From NCBI GenBank assembly GCA_902805475.1, contig CADCSX010000003.1, positions 2,852,001 to 2,916,000 on the forward strand: DNA of 64,000 nt, given 5' to 3'. A program made the position numbers and the translations under genes. Source of the stretch: Entonaema liquescens (lineage: Eukaryota; Ascomycota; Sordariomycetes; Xylariales; Xylariaceae). Of the stretch, positions 36,186 through 48,180 are shown in pieces; positions within the stretch are counted from its first letter, which is position 1, and each line of letters starts with the position of its first letter. The notes below the pieces were generated by a model. It did not search any database. It worked only from the letters and a program-made list of their open reading frames with translations, and was not told the DNA's origin.

Positions 36186-37499
36186 GATTATGAGTTTTGT
36201 CCGGTAAAGTAGGACAAGTAACACAAGATACAAAATAATTTTGATCCAATCATACAGCTAACAGTACAGCTAACAGTACAGCTAACAGTTTTCCACTCAA
36301 TATGACCAAATACGGTTAGCTGCCTATTAATATAAACTGTCGATTTCTGATAAGGTATTTTGAGTTACGTAGATGTAGACGGTTCATTTTATTTCCTATC
36401 ACCACGTGACTCGTTTATAGACATAGCCCCTTTAAATGCACAAGGTTAAAGAGGCATCTCTCATTCAAGGCTCATTTCAACTAATAAGTGTATACATTTA
36501 TAAATCAGAGGCTCGACCACTGAATCTGATGAGGATAGTCTGAGCTCCAAAAAATAAAGTAATTAGCAGCGTTAGGCGATCCAAAGGAACCTCGCATTGA
36601 TGCCGCAAGATGCCGCAAGATGAATTGGCAACGCACACAACTAGGCAGCTAGGTTGGACCTTCTCAAATTGTAGTCTTGACAAAGCGGTGAGAAGATCAT
36701 GCCGATCTTAGACGACCTATACCTCTACACTAACATGACTACGAATCTGTAACTGACATGTAGTAAACAACTTTAGGCAACTATTCATCAAAATATCTAG
36801 AGATTTCACACTAACACTAACATCAAGAAGTAAGATAGGTCGAATATGAATCAATACGTCGGGATTCAACGTTGTAAAATGATCAGCATTGAAGATCAAA
36901 GATAGATCGATTTCATGTAAGTTGATGAGAATCATCTCTTGGCAAGACTAACAGGGGGTAAGTTGAAGGGACAGGGGGAGAGAGTTAGGAGTGACGTGCA
37001 TTTGGAGGGGTATTAGGAGGGGCACTTGAAATGAAACATTTGGTCCTCTTTTCGCGTGCTTCATCAAGGTATCCTTAGTCAGCTATATCATCCTATCAGC
37101 TCTCAGGAAACCGAATTCAGGGGTCCTTCTTTGGTCAAATAGGAATTAAAGGGGACCATTTACCGGCAACAGGTACGTCCACGTTTAGGTACCTACACCT
37201 AACATAATGTAATGGAGGGTGGATGGTAGGACATAATTTTGATATCTTGAATCTGATTTGATACGTTTTCGACTCCTTCGTTTTTTTTCCTTCTTGCTAA
37301 TTAAGTCCAACCTTCTTCACCTCCCTTCAAAATAAAGATAACTTCCTGGAGGTGGCTTTAGTTAACTATTCCATTTTCTACCTCATCAATTGACTTTGTA
37401 CTCCCGAAGGTCGAAGCCAATTCAGCTTAGGAACAGCTCCATATTCAAATATACCATCGATCCATCATCAGATCACCTACCCCACCATAGACATCCATC
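36186..37499. other. Intergenic region between divergent genes
   Basis: About 1.3 kb of promoter space between the DUF1308 gene and UDP-galactopyranose mutase. It includes the tandem repeat at 36254-36289 and a doubled GATGCCGCAA unit at about 36600-36620. No gene seen. Confidence 0.45.
36254..36289. repeat. 12-bp tandem repeat, 3 exact copies
   Basis: ACAGCTAACAGT is repeated three times without mismatch, about 70 bp upstream of the DUF1308 start codon. Confidence 0.9.
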
Positions 37500-39715
37500 A
37501 TGGCAAGCAAAGAGATGTATGTGACCAAATTAAGTTCCTAGCTTTTTATGACTATTATAGCATGCTGATGAGCTACTATAAGTAATGTCGACGTTCTAGT
37601 CATCGGTGCCGGTCCTACTGGCTTAGGTGCCGCGAAACGCCTACAACAGACCGTAAAGTCATCTAACTACTGCATTTTACGATGTCATTCTAACCTGCTT
37701 TTTACAGAACCAGGCATCATGGCTGATTGTTGATTCCAATGAGACCCCAGGTGGTCTCGCATCTACCGATGTGACTCCTGAGGGATTTGTGAGTGCCTGT
37801 TCTTCCCGCTGTTGGGTACCAGGTTGCTCATAAGGCGGCCTTTCACTCAGTTATTCGATGTTGGTGGCCACGTTATCTTCTCGCATTACAAGTACTTTGA
37901 CGACTGCATCGATGAAGCTCTTCCTAAAGAGTCTGATTGGTATACCCACCAGGTTAGTGCCCGCACTCTTCAGCCATACGCCTTCGTAAAACGTGATAAG
38001 TTGCGCGTCTCTTATCCACTGAGAGATTCAGCAACCGCTCACGCAAGAAAGATCCGCCAAGAAGACCAATTACTGAATATGAAATATGAATATAGAGGGT
38101 CAGTTATATCCGCTTTCGAGGTGGTTGGGTCCCGTACCCGTTTCAGAACAATATCGCCGTTCTAGATGCAGAGGAGAAAGTAAAGTGTTTAGAAGACCTC
38201 ATCGATGCTGCTCTTGAATCCCGTGTTCGGTCTCCCTCCGATAAGCCGAAGAATTTCGATGAATGGAATATCAGGAACGTGGGAAACCGTTTGAACGAGA
38301 TCTTCAGTGAGTAATATTATGGCAATATTTCAGCTCCTTTTGCATACACTAGAACCCCCCAATCACCCTAACTGCCGCAATGAGGCATGATTAACTCCAA
38401 AGCTCCCCTAACCCGATATTTGAAGAAAGAATGCTAACTTTGGACGTTAAGTGCGCCCATACAACTTTAGAGTCTGGGCTGTGCCTACAACTAAGGTATG
38501 CGTGTATGTTATTAAACTCTTAGGGTCTCAACTAACACTGCTTTCTTCACGTAGATGAACGCAACATGGGTTGGAGAACGTGTCGCTGCTCCCAATGTGA
38601 AACTACTCACCCAAAATGTCGTTCTAAACAAAGTAGCTGGAAATTGGGGCCCGAATGCTACATTTCGCTTTCCGGCTAATGGCGGTACTGGTGGTATTTG
38701 GATTGCGGTAGCCAAGACCCTCAACGAGAAGAACACGCGATTCGGCGCCCATGGTGCTGTGACGAAAGTCGATGCTGACGCGAAGAAGGTCCACTTGAAA
38801 GATGGTCAGTCCAGTACTCATCTCTCTGGAAACAAGCAACTAATGCATTAAGAATCATAGGCACCGTAGTTAACTACAGTTCGCTTATCTCTACCATGGC
38901 CATCGATCACCTTGCGGAGTCTCTAGGTGATGTAAAACTACAACAGACTCTCAAGCCCCTTTTCTACTCTTCGACCAATGTGATCGGTGTTGGTATTCGT
39001 GGAGAACGCCCTCCACGAATAGGTGACAAATGCTGGGTACGTCTTATGTAACTCGCTACCCCTTTTAAGTCCGTGCAAGCTAATCATAGGACATTTATAG
39101 CTGTATTTCGTTGAGGATAACTGCCCCTTCTACCGCGCAACTATCTTCTCCAATTACTCGCCCTACAACCAGCCCGGCAAGGATGTTAAGCTTCCAACCA
39201 AACAGCTCGCCAATGGCAAGAAGCCCGCGTCGTCCGATGCACAGCCCGGTCCTTACTGGTCTATCATGCTAGAAGTCTCCGAGTCTTCTTACAAACCCGT
39301 CAAGCACGAGACATTACTCAAGGACTCGATTCAAGGACTTATTAACACTAACCTATTAGAGCCGGAAGACGAGATTGTCAGCACATATGTGCGTCGCTTC
39401 GACCATGGATACCCCACTCCCAGTTTAGAGCGCAATGGAGTCTTAGCGGAAGCCCTTCCGTACCTCCAAAAGAAGGATATTCTCTCTAGAGGTCGATTCG
39501 GAGCTTGGAAGTACGAGGTTGGAAACCAAGATCACAGGTAACCCTACAGATATCCCCGCATCCGCAGTTTCGTGCTAATTTGTTATCGTAGTTTCATGCA
39601 AGGTGTTGAAGCAGTTGACCACGTCCTCTCCGGAGGCGTGGAACTCACTTTGAATAATCCCGACTTCGTCAACACCCGTTCTAATACGGAGCGTCGTCTA
39701 ACGGCCCGAAAATAA
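37500..39715 (+). CDS. UDP-galactopyranose mutase
   Basis: About ten exons with GT-AG introns, from ATG 37500 (first exon 17 nt) to TAA 39713-39715; main exons are near 37850-37951, 38097-38308, 38554-38801, 38862-39036, 39102-39538 and 39592-39715. The product starts MASKEINVDVLVIGAGPTGLGAAK (FAD-binding dinucleotide fold), then GGLASTDVTPEGFLFDVGGHVIFSH, YIRFRGGWVPYPFQNNI, MRPYNFRVWAVPTTKM, and VGIRGERP with the substrate-binding arginine. C-terminal STYVRRFDHGYPTPSLERN and GRFGAWKYEVGNQDHSFMQG are typical of eukaryotic UGM. It interconverts UDP-galactopyranose and UDP-galactofuranose using reduced flavin, supplying galactofuranose for cell-wall glycans in the cytosol. All joins I checked keep frame, so the gene appears intact. 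Confidence 0.93.
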
Positions 39716-40654
39716 GGGACGGCCGGGTTGGACGGTTGGTGCATGGTAAGGAGATAATCTACGCAAGAGGCAACTCCCCAATATTATGATAAAAAGTCGT
39801 CTTTGGGTCCTGTTAAGTTATGTTTTCTTTTCTTGATTCATCTAGACTAAACAGCTAGAAGGTCGGCATCCTCCATATCGCCTAGGTAGTCTATCGCCGA
39901 TGACTTAGATAAGTAAACTTTCAAGATGCGTCATGAAGTCCATCTGATATTAGAAAGATTAATCACTTCAAATCAAGTTTATGTTCCCATACATTGATAC
40001 CACATAGCGCCACCGAAAACAATATACAGCAAATAGCCGACCTAAGTCGGTACCTGACGTATGTTGTACACGGTATAGTCTAAACTGGGGTTCAAACACC
40101 TGCACCATGGCTGAGTTTGTCCCCATCCGGCACGATTATTCGCACACTGTGATACCCCGGCTACTAGCAGAGAACCAATACTCGGAAGTCTAGAAGCCGT
40201 TTGACTGCGTAGCACAGTACATATCATGTAAGACGAGTACCCCTGAGGTTGAAGCAGTACCTATGCATCCCAACTTCAAAAAAAGACCCGAGGCTTAGAT
40301 ATGTACTGCTTAATGATCCGACGTAGTTCACCTGACACCTACGAAATGCCATCATTCACTACGAAAAAGGAATTACAACCCCTACCAGATCACAATGATT
40401 CTATTCTGAGCCCTTCGAGGCTGTTTGCTATCCAAGGCTAACGCAACCTGAAATATGTGGATATTCATGTCGGCCACCGTATAGCACTTGGCATCCAATT
40501 ATATTTACCTGCTCTCTCCCACCCACCTGAAATGTACAACTCCAAATACACTTACCTAAATACAACATCGCTCCTATAAATGCTGTAGATTCCAAATATC
40601 ATAACCGCCCATTACAGCCATCAAGTTGATCATTTATCCGGAAGAGCCGGGAAA
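39716..40654. other. Intergenic region
   Basis: Spacer between two plus-strand genes. It contains CGCCTAGGTA near 39880-39889. The minus-strand frame at 40042-40227 is not supported. Confidence 0.45.
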
Positions 40655-41951
40655 ATGCCACTAAAAATCATCATTTGCGGCGGCGGCATCGGAGGGCTTT
40701 CGGCTGCCGGATACCTCCGCGCCAAACATCAAGTCACGATCCTCGAGCGCGGTACGCTCGACTTTTCAGTAGACGATTATGGAATGTCGATTGTATCCAA
40801 TGCCTTCAATCTCCTACAGAGAGATGGTATTAATCCAAAGAATCTCGACATGGTCGTCATGACCCATGTCTGGACGAGAACCCCAATAACGAAGAGTTGA
40901 AGACTACCCACTTTGATACGAGAGCGAGGTTTGGCGGCGCTCCTCCATCTTGGTTAAACGAGCTAAGCTGCAAGGCGAGTTGATGCGGTTCGCGACCAAT
41001 TCCGAGTTTGCCGGTGCACCAGCCGAGGTCATTCAGAATGCGAAGGTAGCGAAAGTCGATATTGCGGCTGGGAAAGTATGGACCGAAGATGGAAGACTTT
41101 TCGAAGGTGATCTTATTATTGGCGCCGATGGCATCCATTCGGTCGTTCGCGGCGCCGTGCTCGGAGATCAAGACATATCGGCATCCATCAAAACTTACGA
41201 TACTCTCGCATTCATGACACAATTGTCTGTCGAAGATCTTCGGTCAGACCCTAGCTTTGCTTATATGTCCGACCCCACCACTGAAGCCGGCCTTGCCAAC
41301 GCGCACACGAGTTCAGGCCCCCAAGTGAATAAGCACATCCTCGTTTACGCTACATCACCTCACTCCCTGCAAGTGGTGGGCTACACCACCGAGAAGGAGT
41401 TTTCCGAGCAATTTGACTCCGCCAAGACCGCTATCATCAAAGACGTCCCCGCGTCCAGAGTAGTTGAGGAATTCACGTCTGAGTTCGGAGAATCCTTCGT
41501 TAACCTCTTCCGCCATAACAAGATCGATGCATGGCGGATCCGCGACGTGATCGCCATGGATAATTGGTATTCCGGCAAGGCGTTGCTGATAGGGGATGCT
41601 GCACACGCAGTAACCCCGCTCGCTGGTCAAGGATCCAACATGACCATCGAGGACGCGGAAGCGTTAGGGTACCTCCTGCGGGATGTGGACTCGCCTGATG
41701 CTATTCCGGCTGTTTTGCAGAAGTTCATGTCGCTGCGCAAGGACCGCGTAGACTTCGTTAGACGGCGCTCGCATGAGATAGGGAGTATACGGACAGAGGG
41801 AGACAAAGACAGGAAACCAATCACGTCGGAGGAATTTGCGAGGAAGATTTATACTTACCAGGGAATTGAGAAGGCGTTGAATGGGCCAAAGCACCCGGGC
41901 ACGGGGTATTACAAATGTGTCCTTGGCGGGGGAGAGAATGAGAATGAATAA
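40655..41951 (+). CDS. FAD-dependent monooxygenase (salicylate-hydroxylase-like), two frame breaks
   Basis: The N-terminal frame from ATG 40655 reads MPLKIIICGGGIGGLSAAGYL, a GxGxxG FAD-binding motif. The C-terminal frame (40950-41951) has DLIIGADGIHSVVRGAVLG (DG motif) and ALLIGDAAHAVTPLAGQGSNM (GD motif), the landmarks of group A flavin monooxygenases. Between ~40870 and ~40970 the family sequence continues in a third frame (LKTTHFDTRARFGGAPPSW), so one base seems lost near 40872-40876 and another near 40961-40965. No GT-AG intron in the right phase explains either. Enzymes of this family hydroxylate aromatic or polyketide substrates with NAD(P)H and O2. The reading ends KYYKC-like (TGYYKCVLGGGENENE). 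Either the sequence has two errors or the gene has recently become non-functional; conserved sequence throughout favours the former. Confidence 0.8.
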
Positions 41952-42560
41952 GTTACTAGCGTATTGGCAGTTTTCATTTGGTCTGTAAAAGATCATCCAA
42001 TTTCCCATTTCCGATAGGGGATAACTCTAGGTGTAAGATAACAGTATATGAATAATAAAACAAAGTTACCTCCCATTCCCACAAATGCACATCTATGCTC
42101 CGGAACCACCTGAAACATGATAGGCCGAAGAAACGACGAGTCCTACTAGCCAAACCTTCTATGTAGATGCCCCAAGAATGTAGTTTCTCAAATGTTCCCA
42201 TCTCCAAAACCTATCTTGAGATTTTCCGTAAACAGCGCACATGAATACGGGCCATGCAGTCAATATTTCAGACTCCATTATTTCAAGCAGCTCAGTCCCC
42301 TTTAAAAGACATAACGCCGTAAGGTCTCGCCATTGCCCTGGCTCTTCGGTAAGAGGGCTGAATTGTGCTCCGAATCTCATTAGGGATATTTCCCAACCCT
42401 CACTATATTCCTTTAGAACTGATATGAACCCCGTGGTAATACTTGTTTTTCTCGTCAAAGCACCGTTGTTCCGTTTATAGCTTGCGTCTTCTTTCACCGT
42501 CTACTCCCACGCGTAGCACGTCCCCAGTATCCATCGCGTCTTTCGTTAGGTTGAATTCCA
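41952..42560. other. Region with an unrecognised minus-strand frame
   Basis: A minus-strand frame at 42159-42497 reads smoothly (WEISLMRFGAQFSPL, WRDLTALCLLKGTELLEIM, AWPVFMCAVYGKSQDRFWRW) and looks like real or once-real protein. It lacks an ATG; a possible start at ~42557 (MEFNLTKDAMDTGDV) is one base out of frame. I do not recognise a family. It may be the remnant of a gene end or an unresolved small gene downstream of the 7TM protein. Confidence 0.35.
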
Positions 42561-44028
42561 TCATCCCCGATATGCTGAAGTATTGTACCTAGTAGATTTA
42601 TGAATAGGGGATAGGGGTGTCAGCTGATCGGTAAGCCTCTGAGTAGATGTTGAGGAATGCTCGCATCCCGGACGCTTGTAATGATACTTGTTCCGCGAAG
42701 AATATATTAGGGGAACTTCACGAGGATATCTAGACTCTAGTGTATGAGTGGTCTCATTCTCATTAGGTCCTCGCTGTCGAGACTGGAACTGAGACCATAT
42801 TCTGGTATTGTCAGTCATGTCGAGCCAGAATGCGCGTAGGCCCGGTGCGCTGCCTACAATAGCGGTGCCAAAAATCTCTGCATATCTATGAGAGGGGAAG
42901 GTTAGTTGCTACTTATAACTTAAAGCAAAGGTACTTCTCTGAACTCACGATGTAATGGCGATGTTTCCATCGTTCCATAAGGGGTCATTACTGAATCTCA
43001 CAACGACCCTATACGCAAGCCCCGTGACGCTAGTAGCAACCACACTTTTACGACGTTAGCAAATATCCCAGGGTTCACATCAAAATAGCATGAGAGTAAG
43101 AGTAGCCCTACAGAAAACCAATGAGGAACACAATTATCAGATTCCTCTTTTTGACTCGGTCGATAACAAGTCTAGATGTGATGAAGATGGGTATTATAAC
43201 GACAATTATATCGAATATGACAGCAAATACACCCAGTGTTATCGTCTGGGGCCCAGAAGATGTCGCACACATAGCGACGAAAGACGAATCCCAGTGCTTG
43301 TTATCGTTGGGAACTGGCATGCAAATAACGACCATCGATATAAGAGGTGCGATAGAGAAAATGACAACAGCTCCGATAAGCACGTAGCAGGTGGATCGAA
43401 GCCATTTTAGCGAACCGAATACCCGGATGAAAAACACCGGGATGGAAAACTTGACGAAGGCATGTGCCATCATATTCAGAATCTCGCCGGCAAAATGAGC
43501 CTAGATGATGTTAGAACGAGGATCCGAGTAGCGATAAGAGTTATGATCTTAACATTACCTCGAAAACCGTGAAGGTAATGGCGCTAACGGGTACATCCCA
43601 CGTATGTTTAAACAGCCCGGACTTTGCTTGATCTAGTTCTCCAGTCAGACCAGCGCGAAAAACAGGATATTGTATTAACAATACTTACACTTGTATAGAA
43701 CAACCCAGTAGGCAATCCCAAAAGCTTCTCCCAGGACACATAAACCTGATAGGATTAACCCGATGTTAGCAATGTCCTGTATCCTGTATCCTAGTCAACC
43801 CAAAGGCAACTCACAGTCGTCAAGATGTAGCTTTCTATTATGTTTAAGCGACATCCCCAGTCGTACGATAATCATAATCGTGCTAATCGGTATGAGCACA
43901 AACCCCGTCGCTAGAATCGTCCACTGGAGCGTAGGACCTCCTTCGAAATCCGGAGGGTCGCCATTCGGGTTTGCGACGAGAGGGGTTTCTGACGGGTCTA
44001 CACCTGGGAGGGTAGAAAGAACATTCAT
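42561..44028 (-). CDS. SAT4/rhodopsin-type 7TM membrane protein (Pth11-like)
   Basis: Six exon-like pieces on the minus strand, in order: 44028-~43815 (MNVLSTLPGVDPSETPLVAN ... TILATGFVLIPISTIMIIVRL), ~43760-43690 (IGLILSGLCVLGEAFGIAYWVVLY), ~43660-43560 (AGLTGELDQAKSGLFKHTWDV), ~43500-43130 (AHFAGEILNMMAHAFVKFSIP, FRVFGS-like FIRVFGSLKWLRS), ~43050-42950 (VVVRFSNDPLWNDGNIAITS) and ~42885-42561 (YAEIFGTAIVGSAPGLRAFW plus a polar tail). The segments give seven hydrophobic spans and match the fungal rhodopsin-domain/SAT4 family, some members of which (Pth11) act as GPCR-like receptors. The last two introns join in frame. The first join does not: a doubled 7-bp GATACAG sits exactly at the acceptor. 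Ligand unknown. Confidence 0.65.
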
Positions 44029-44770
44029 TGCGCCGAGATGATCACATAGTAATTAAGTTGAGATATCAACCTCGAGAGATGCGAAGGTGGGAAAGAAGCG
44101 TATGTAGATAGAAGAAGAGGATGATATTTGCTCACGGACGTGAAAGAGGGGACGTTCGACATCTTACAAGGGTCTCTATAAACGAAACAATCTAGGAGCA
44201 TACATGTCGATATGTGGTAGTGCTACTACGGCTTAAAATAGACATGCAGGCCGTTCTAGTGTTGCAAGTCTTCAGCTGCTGCACGTTTCAAGGCTTCTTA
44301 TATCCGAGGTGCTGGATCCTCGCTCTTTTGGGAAAGATTCCTCGAGTACGACATGGCGTTGCGATGCGGTTCTGCGGCAACGAATGGAACTCTGGATCAG
44401 ATCGCCGTATTTCATTGGACAAAAGTTACCAAAACCCCGATTCATCTCTTAAAGGGTTCAATTGATCACTAAGTGATGGGTAAGTAAATGCTTTCGACAG
44501 GCAAGGCAGATATATAGCCCCAAGGCAGAGCATGTCGGAATATGCCAGGGTTAACGGCGCAGACGGTCCTCGTTTATGCTCATGATAGATGTCGAGCGTC
44601 GCCATGGACATCGCCATGGCCGTCGAAGATTGAAATTACAGAAACGTTTAATCTCTTATTTAAACATGTATATTAGGGAAATCTATAAACCCACGGCACA
44701 TGTCTATCCAAATGACCTATATACCAAACCTAATCCAACAAGGCAATTTCATACAATTCCACCAGCTCAA
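44029..44770. other. Intergenic region
   Basis: Upstream of the 7TM gene and downstream of the secreted hydrolase. Frames at 44214-44465 and 44426-44617 have no recognisable content. Confidence 0.4.
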
Positions 44771-46173
44771 TCAAGCAGCCACCACATCCTGGAACCAATC
44801 AAGCACCACCTGCGCGCTCAACACATTCGCGCCCAGCGAGCAATGCTCGCCCGCCCCATCCAGCGACTTGAACACATGGTACGTCGCGCGGTCCCCCAGC
44901 TGATCCGCGAGCAGCTTCGCCTGGCCCTCGAAGAACATATCGTTCTCCGCGTCGGCGACAAACACCGGTGCGGTAATCTTATCCACAACATTATCGAGCG
45001 TGTACTTCTCAACTTTGCTCGCCCATGCGAACGGGCTCGTCTCCTTGAACGACCAGAGGCCCTGCTCGATGCCCCAGCGCACCGACGTCGGCACCCCCGT
45101 CGACTGCGCGAGCAACCCGAGGACCGCGCCGTCGAACGCGCTCGCGTTGCCCGTGCGGTAGAGAGCCTCCAGCTCCGGGCCGAACTGGTCGAAAATCGCC
45201 TGTGCGAAAGAGTACAAGCCGTCGAAAGCGACGACGGCCGCGAGGCGGTGCTCGAAGGCGGCGGCGCGCGGGGCCAGGTAACCACCGAACGAGAGGCCGA
45301 ACAGGCCGATCTTATCAGCAGCAACATCGGGGCGCGAGACCGCGAAGTCGACGACGGGCGTCACGACGTCCTCCCACTGCTCGATGAACCCGATGTTCTG
45401 CTGACGGCGGACGGTGGGCTGACCCGGGCCCTCGAAGGTGATGACGTTGATGCCGCGCTGCAAGGCGGCGGCGCCCATCGCGTGGTAGAGCTCCTCCTGC
45501 GACCCATCGTAGCCGCTGCACATGAGCAGCGTGGGGCGGAGGCCCGGCTGACCGCTGCCGAAGAAGACGGCGGGGATCTGGAAGCCCTTGCCTTGGAGGG
45601 TGATGCGTTCGCCGGGGACGGGGAGGAGTGAAATGGCCTTGTCGAAGGCCTTAAGTTGTTTGTCCCATAGCGTGTTGATCCTCGAGTCGTTCCAGTTGCC
45701 GTGCAGGAAGAAGTCGGCTGCGCGGTAATACGTTGCTTCTCGGAACAGTGCGTTCCTCGCCGAAACAGGGTACCGGCTAGAGTCTATCGCATTGGCTTGG
45801 TCGTGCACCCGGTTGGCGAGGCTGTTGAAGGCATTATACCAGCTTTCGAAATCCCCCGCAACAATGTGGTTTGCGGCAATCAAGACTTCGCCTATATCTG
45901 CGCCCTCATAAGCTGCAAAAGATAGAGGGCGGAGAAGCTCGAAGTGAAAGTTCTCATCGGAACTCAGCTGAAGCATAGATCCTGGATCAGAGTCGTTGCT
46001 TCGTTTAACTGGTTGAGAAGTTTGGACTTTGTTGTCCGCGTGTGGAAGTCCCTATTGCTGAATGTTAGTCCAAGAAGACGGCGCATCCAGGGTTCCGTCG
46101 GGGCTTTTAATGCACTTACAAGCACCAAACTTGAGCAAGAGAGAAATAATAACTGTATACTTACGGATTTCAT
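44771..46173 (-). CDS. Secreted alpha/beta hydrolase (dihydropseudooxynicotine-hydrolase-like)
   Basis: Exon 1 (46173-46120, 18 codons: MKSVSIQLLFLSCSSLVL) joins exon 2 (46051-44771) across a 68-nt GT-AG intron, phase 0, giving 444 residues. The join creates a signal peptide ending ...LVLGLPHA before DNKVQTSQ, so the protein is probably secreted. The mature part has an N-terminal helical cap (FHFELLRPLSFAAYEGADIGE) and an alpha/beta-hydrolase core: MCSGYDGSQEE, nucleophile GLSFGG, acid DAENDMFF and base GAGEHCS. This resembles the DUF1100/FrsA-like and 2,6-dihydropseudooxynicotine hydrolase group, which act on C-C or ester bonds; the substrate is unknown. A shorter version from the ATG at 45976 would lack the signal. 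Exon 2 is strongly C/G-ending in third positions. Confidence 0.82.
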
Positions 46174-46602
46174 CTTGAAAATTCGTGGATAAGTATATGT
46201 TAGATAGAGGACTTGATGAATTGCCTTGTTTGCAGAAGTCTGAGGTGATTGTTGATTTCGAGAACATGTCGTCTCTACAGGAGAGCTTTCAACTATATAT
46301 ACTACATTTTGATTCCTATTGATGCCATTTTGAATCATTCAAGCCTAACTATGATCTTTCGATACTCGTCATAACCAGAGGCGCAGCCCATCCTCATCGC
46401 CGTCGACCCAATATTCAGACTGTTTGTTCGTAGAGGAAGATGTAAGTGTTGAATTGAAGTAGTGAGCGAAAGCGAGAACGAGGACGAGAACGACGCGCTA
46501 AATGACTTGGCGATAGTCCCATGCAACACTGCAGCATTAGAACCTTGGCGACATTACGCCATGCCGACGAGCTTGATAAATTAATGAGGACGCCCACAAA
46601 CA
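46174..46602. other. Intergenic region
   Basis: Promoter space of the secreted hydrolase. No gene seen; frames here are shadows. Confidence 0.4.
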
Positions 46603-47896
46603 CTAAAATTCTTTGCTTTCTATAGCTTTCAGCGGCCAGGCAAGCAGACCTTGCCATATTTCAGGCAGTATGCCAGCGATTGCGCGGAGCTCATCAGATC
46701 CTACGTTGGCAACCCACCAGACGTGCTCAAACCTCGTAAGCAACGCGAAATAGTGAGCGAGTATGACTAGAGACCTTGGAGCTCCTTCCTGGACCAATTC
46801 AACGAACCTTCGCCCTGCTAGCATAGGAAACATGATCAGCCTCCTTAATGCGGTGGTTGATCGACCTTGCTCGTCCATTATGTCAAGGATAGTACACAGG
46901 AAGGTGAGCGCAAGCTCGTAGGCGTCTTGGATATCTTCGTCCCAGGGCTCAACAGCTTGAACCTCATCAGGGCGATCCATTAGATGTTGCAATCTTTGGT
47001 AGTTCTTTATATCTGGTGGTTTTCCATCATTGTGTATACTGCGAGTGTCCTTAATCAATTGGAACACCGGCGACCGAAGATCTGGACCCATTCGCTTTAC
47101 CACCTCAACGAACGTTGATGTAGAGGCTTGGATTAAAGCAATCCAATGCCATGGCGGCGTGTAAGGTTGAAAACTTCGACCTTCGAGCTGGAGAAGCGCG
47201 ACGGCCCGTATCAAACAAGACGTTAAGCAGACCGCATCCGCCGTCTCTTTACTAACATTTGATAACTCTCTCTTATGTTCCCGCACAGCCATAGCATAAT
47301 AAGTATTAGCTACGCTCTCGGCGCCACCCACAATTTCTTCGCTTCTACCAAGCTTTGCCAAGTGTAGGGCTGAGACTGTATACATAGAATATAACAGGGC
47401 ATCGGAATCCAGAGCAAACTTCGGAACTGCCCGAGAGAATAAATTTCTAGTTCGATCATCAATTGCGAGTGTTGCTCCCGTTTCAACAACATATTGATGC
47501 ATCAACCTCGCCTCTATCATTCGCCGCGTACGACTTTCCGGCGGGTCAGTCTCCTCAGGTTTGTAGGGAGGTGATTGAGCTAAGGTTGGCTTTCCAGAGG
47601 CTTTTGCGGATGCATCGCGATCATAGATACAGGGCAAGCCGTGCCGTTTACAATTGTGACAGATCGGCTTTTCTTCATTACACTAACAATACCCAATTCT
47701 TATTAGTCGGATTCGTGATTGAGGTAGTTGACCTAATACAACCTTTACTCTTCTAGTTCGGCAACGCTGGCAACCTGCAGAAGGTCAGACTAGGAATGTA
47801 CATTAAAAAGGCCTCAAGGTGCATACCGAACATGGATTTCTTGTGCCCTAGTTTCGGCACTTTGTGGGGAAGCGGAAGACTAGAGCCAGACGCCAT
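46603..47896 (-). CDS. Zn2Cys6 transcription factor
   Basis: Three exons, 47896-47827, 47774-47743 and 47682-46603, join in frame to 393 residues. Residues ~24-51 form a complete binuclear zinc cluster split over three exons: CQRCRTRRVK, CNEEKPICHNC, then KRHGLPC, spacing C-x2-C-x6-C-x5-C-x2-C-x6-C. A basic region precedes it. The rest (RLMHQYVVETGATLAIDD, SMYTVSALHLAKL, AVALLQLEGRSFQPYTPPWHW) is the short fungal-specific regulatory domain found in Upc2/ARCA-like regulators. It should bind DNA in the nucleus and regulate genes, possibly the hydrolase 429 nt downstream on the same strand, but this link is inferred from position only. The start is the first ATG before the zinc cluster. Confidence 0.88.
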
Positions 47897-48180
47897 GATT
47901 GAACATCTACTACTGTGAATCTAGGCAAGATGGCGTGGTGGGAAATAGAGTAATAAGGCTGACAAGGACGCGAGAACGAGCGCGATCTTTAACCGAGAAC
48001 GAGTTGACTTCGAGATTATTCGCCAGAGCTGAATGGTCCAGGGTCCCTAAACAGGATCATACGGGTATGGCGGACCATAGGAGCCACTTTGCCAAAATCG
48101 ATTTTGGGTGGCCGTAAGGGGTAATTTAGCCTTAGCGTACGCACAAGCCATATATATCACGTTTACTTATGCGTAATACG
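47897..48180. other. Intergenic region bordering AT-rich island
   Basis: Normal-composition spacer upstream of the Zn2Cys6 gene that ends abruptly at the AT-only block. A 72-codon frame at 47899-48117 is not supported. Confidence 0.4.

Noticed and set aside
43090..43410. Plus-strand frames over the 7TM gene
   Set aside because: The minus strand has clear membrane-protein sequence with splice sites here; the plus frames are shadows.
44576..45631. Long plus-strand frame (351 codons) rich in R, A and E
   Set aside because: It is antisense to the secreted alpha/beta hydrolase and its composition is that of a shadow of C/G-biased codons.
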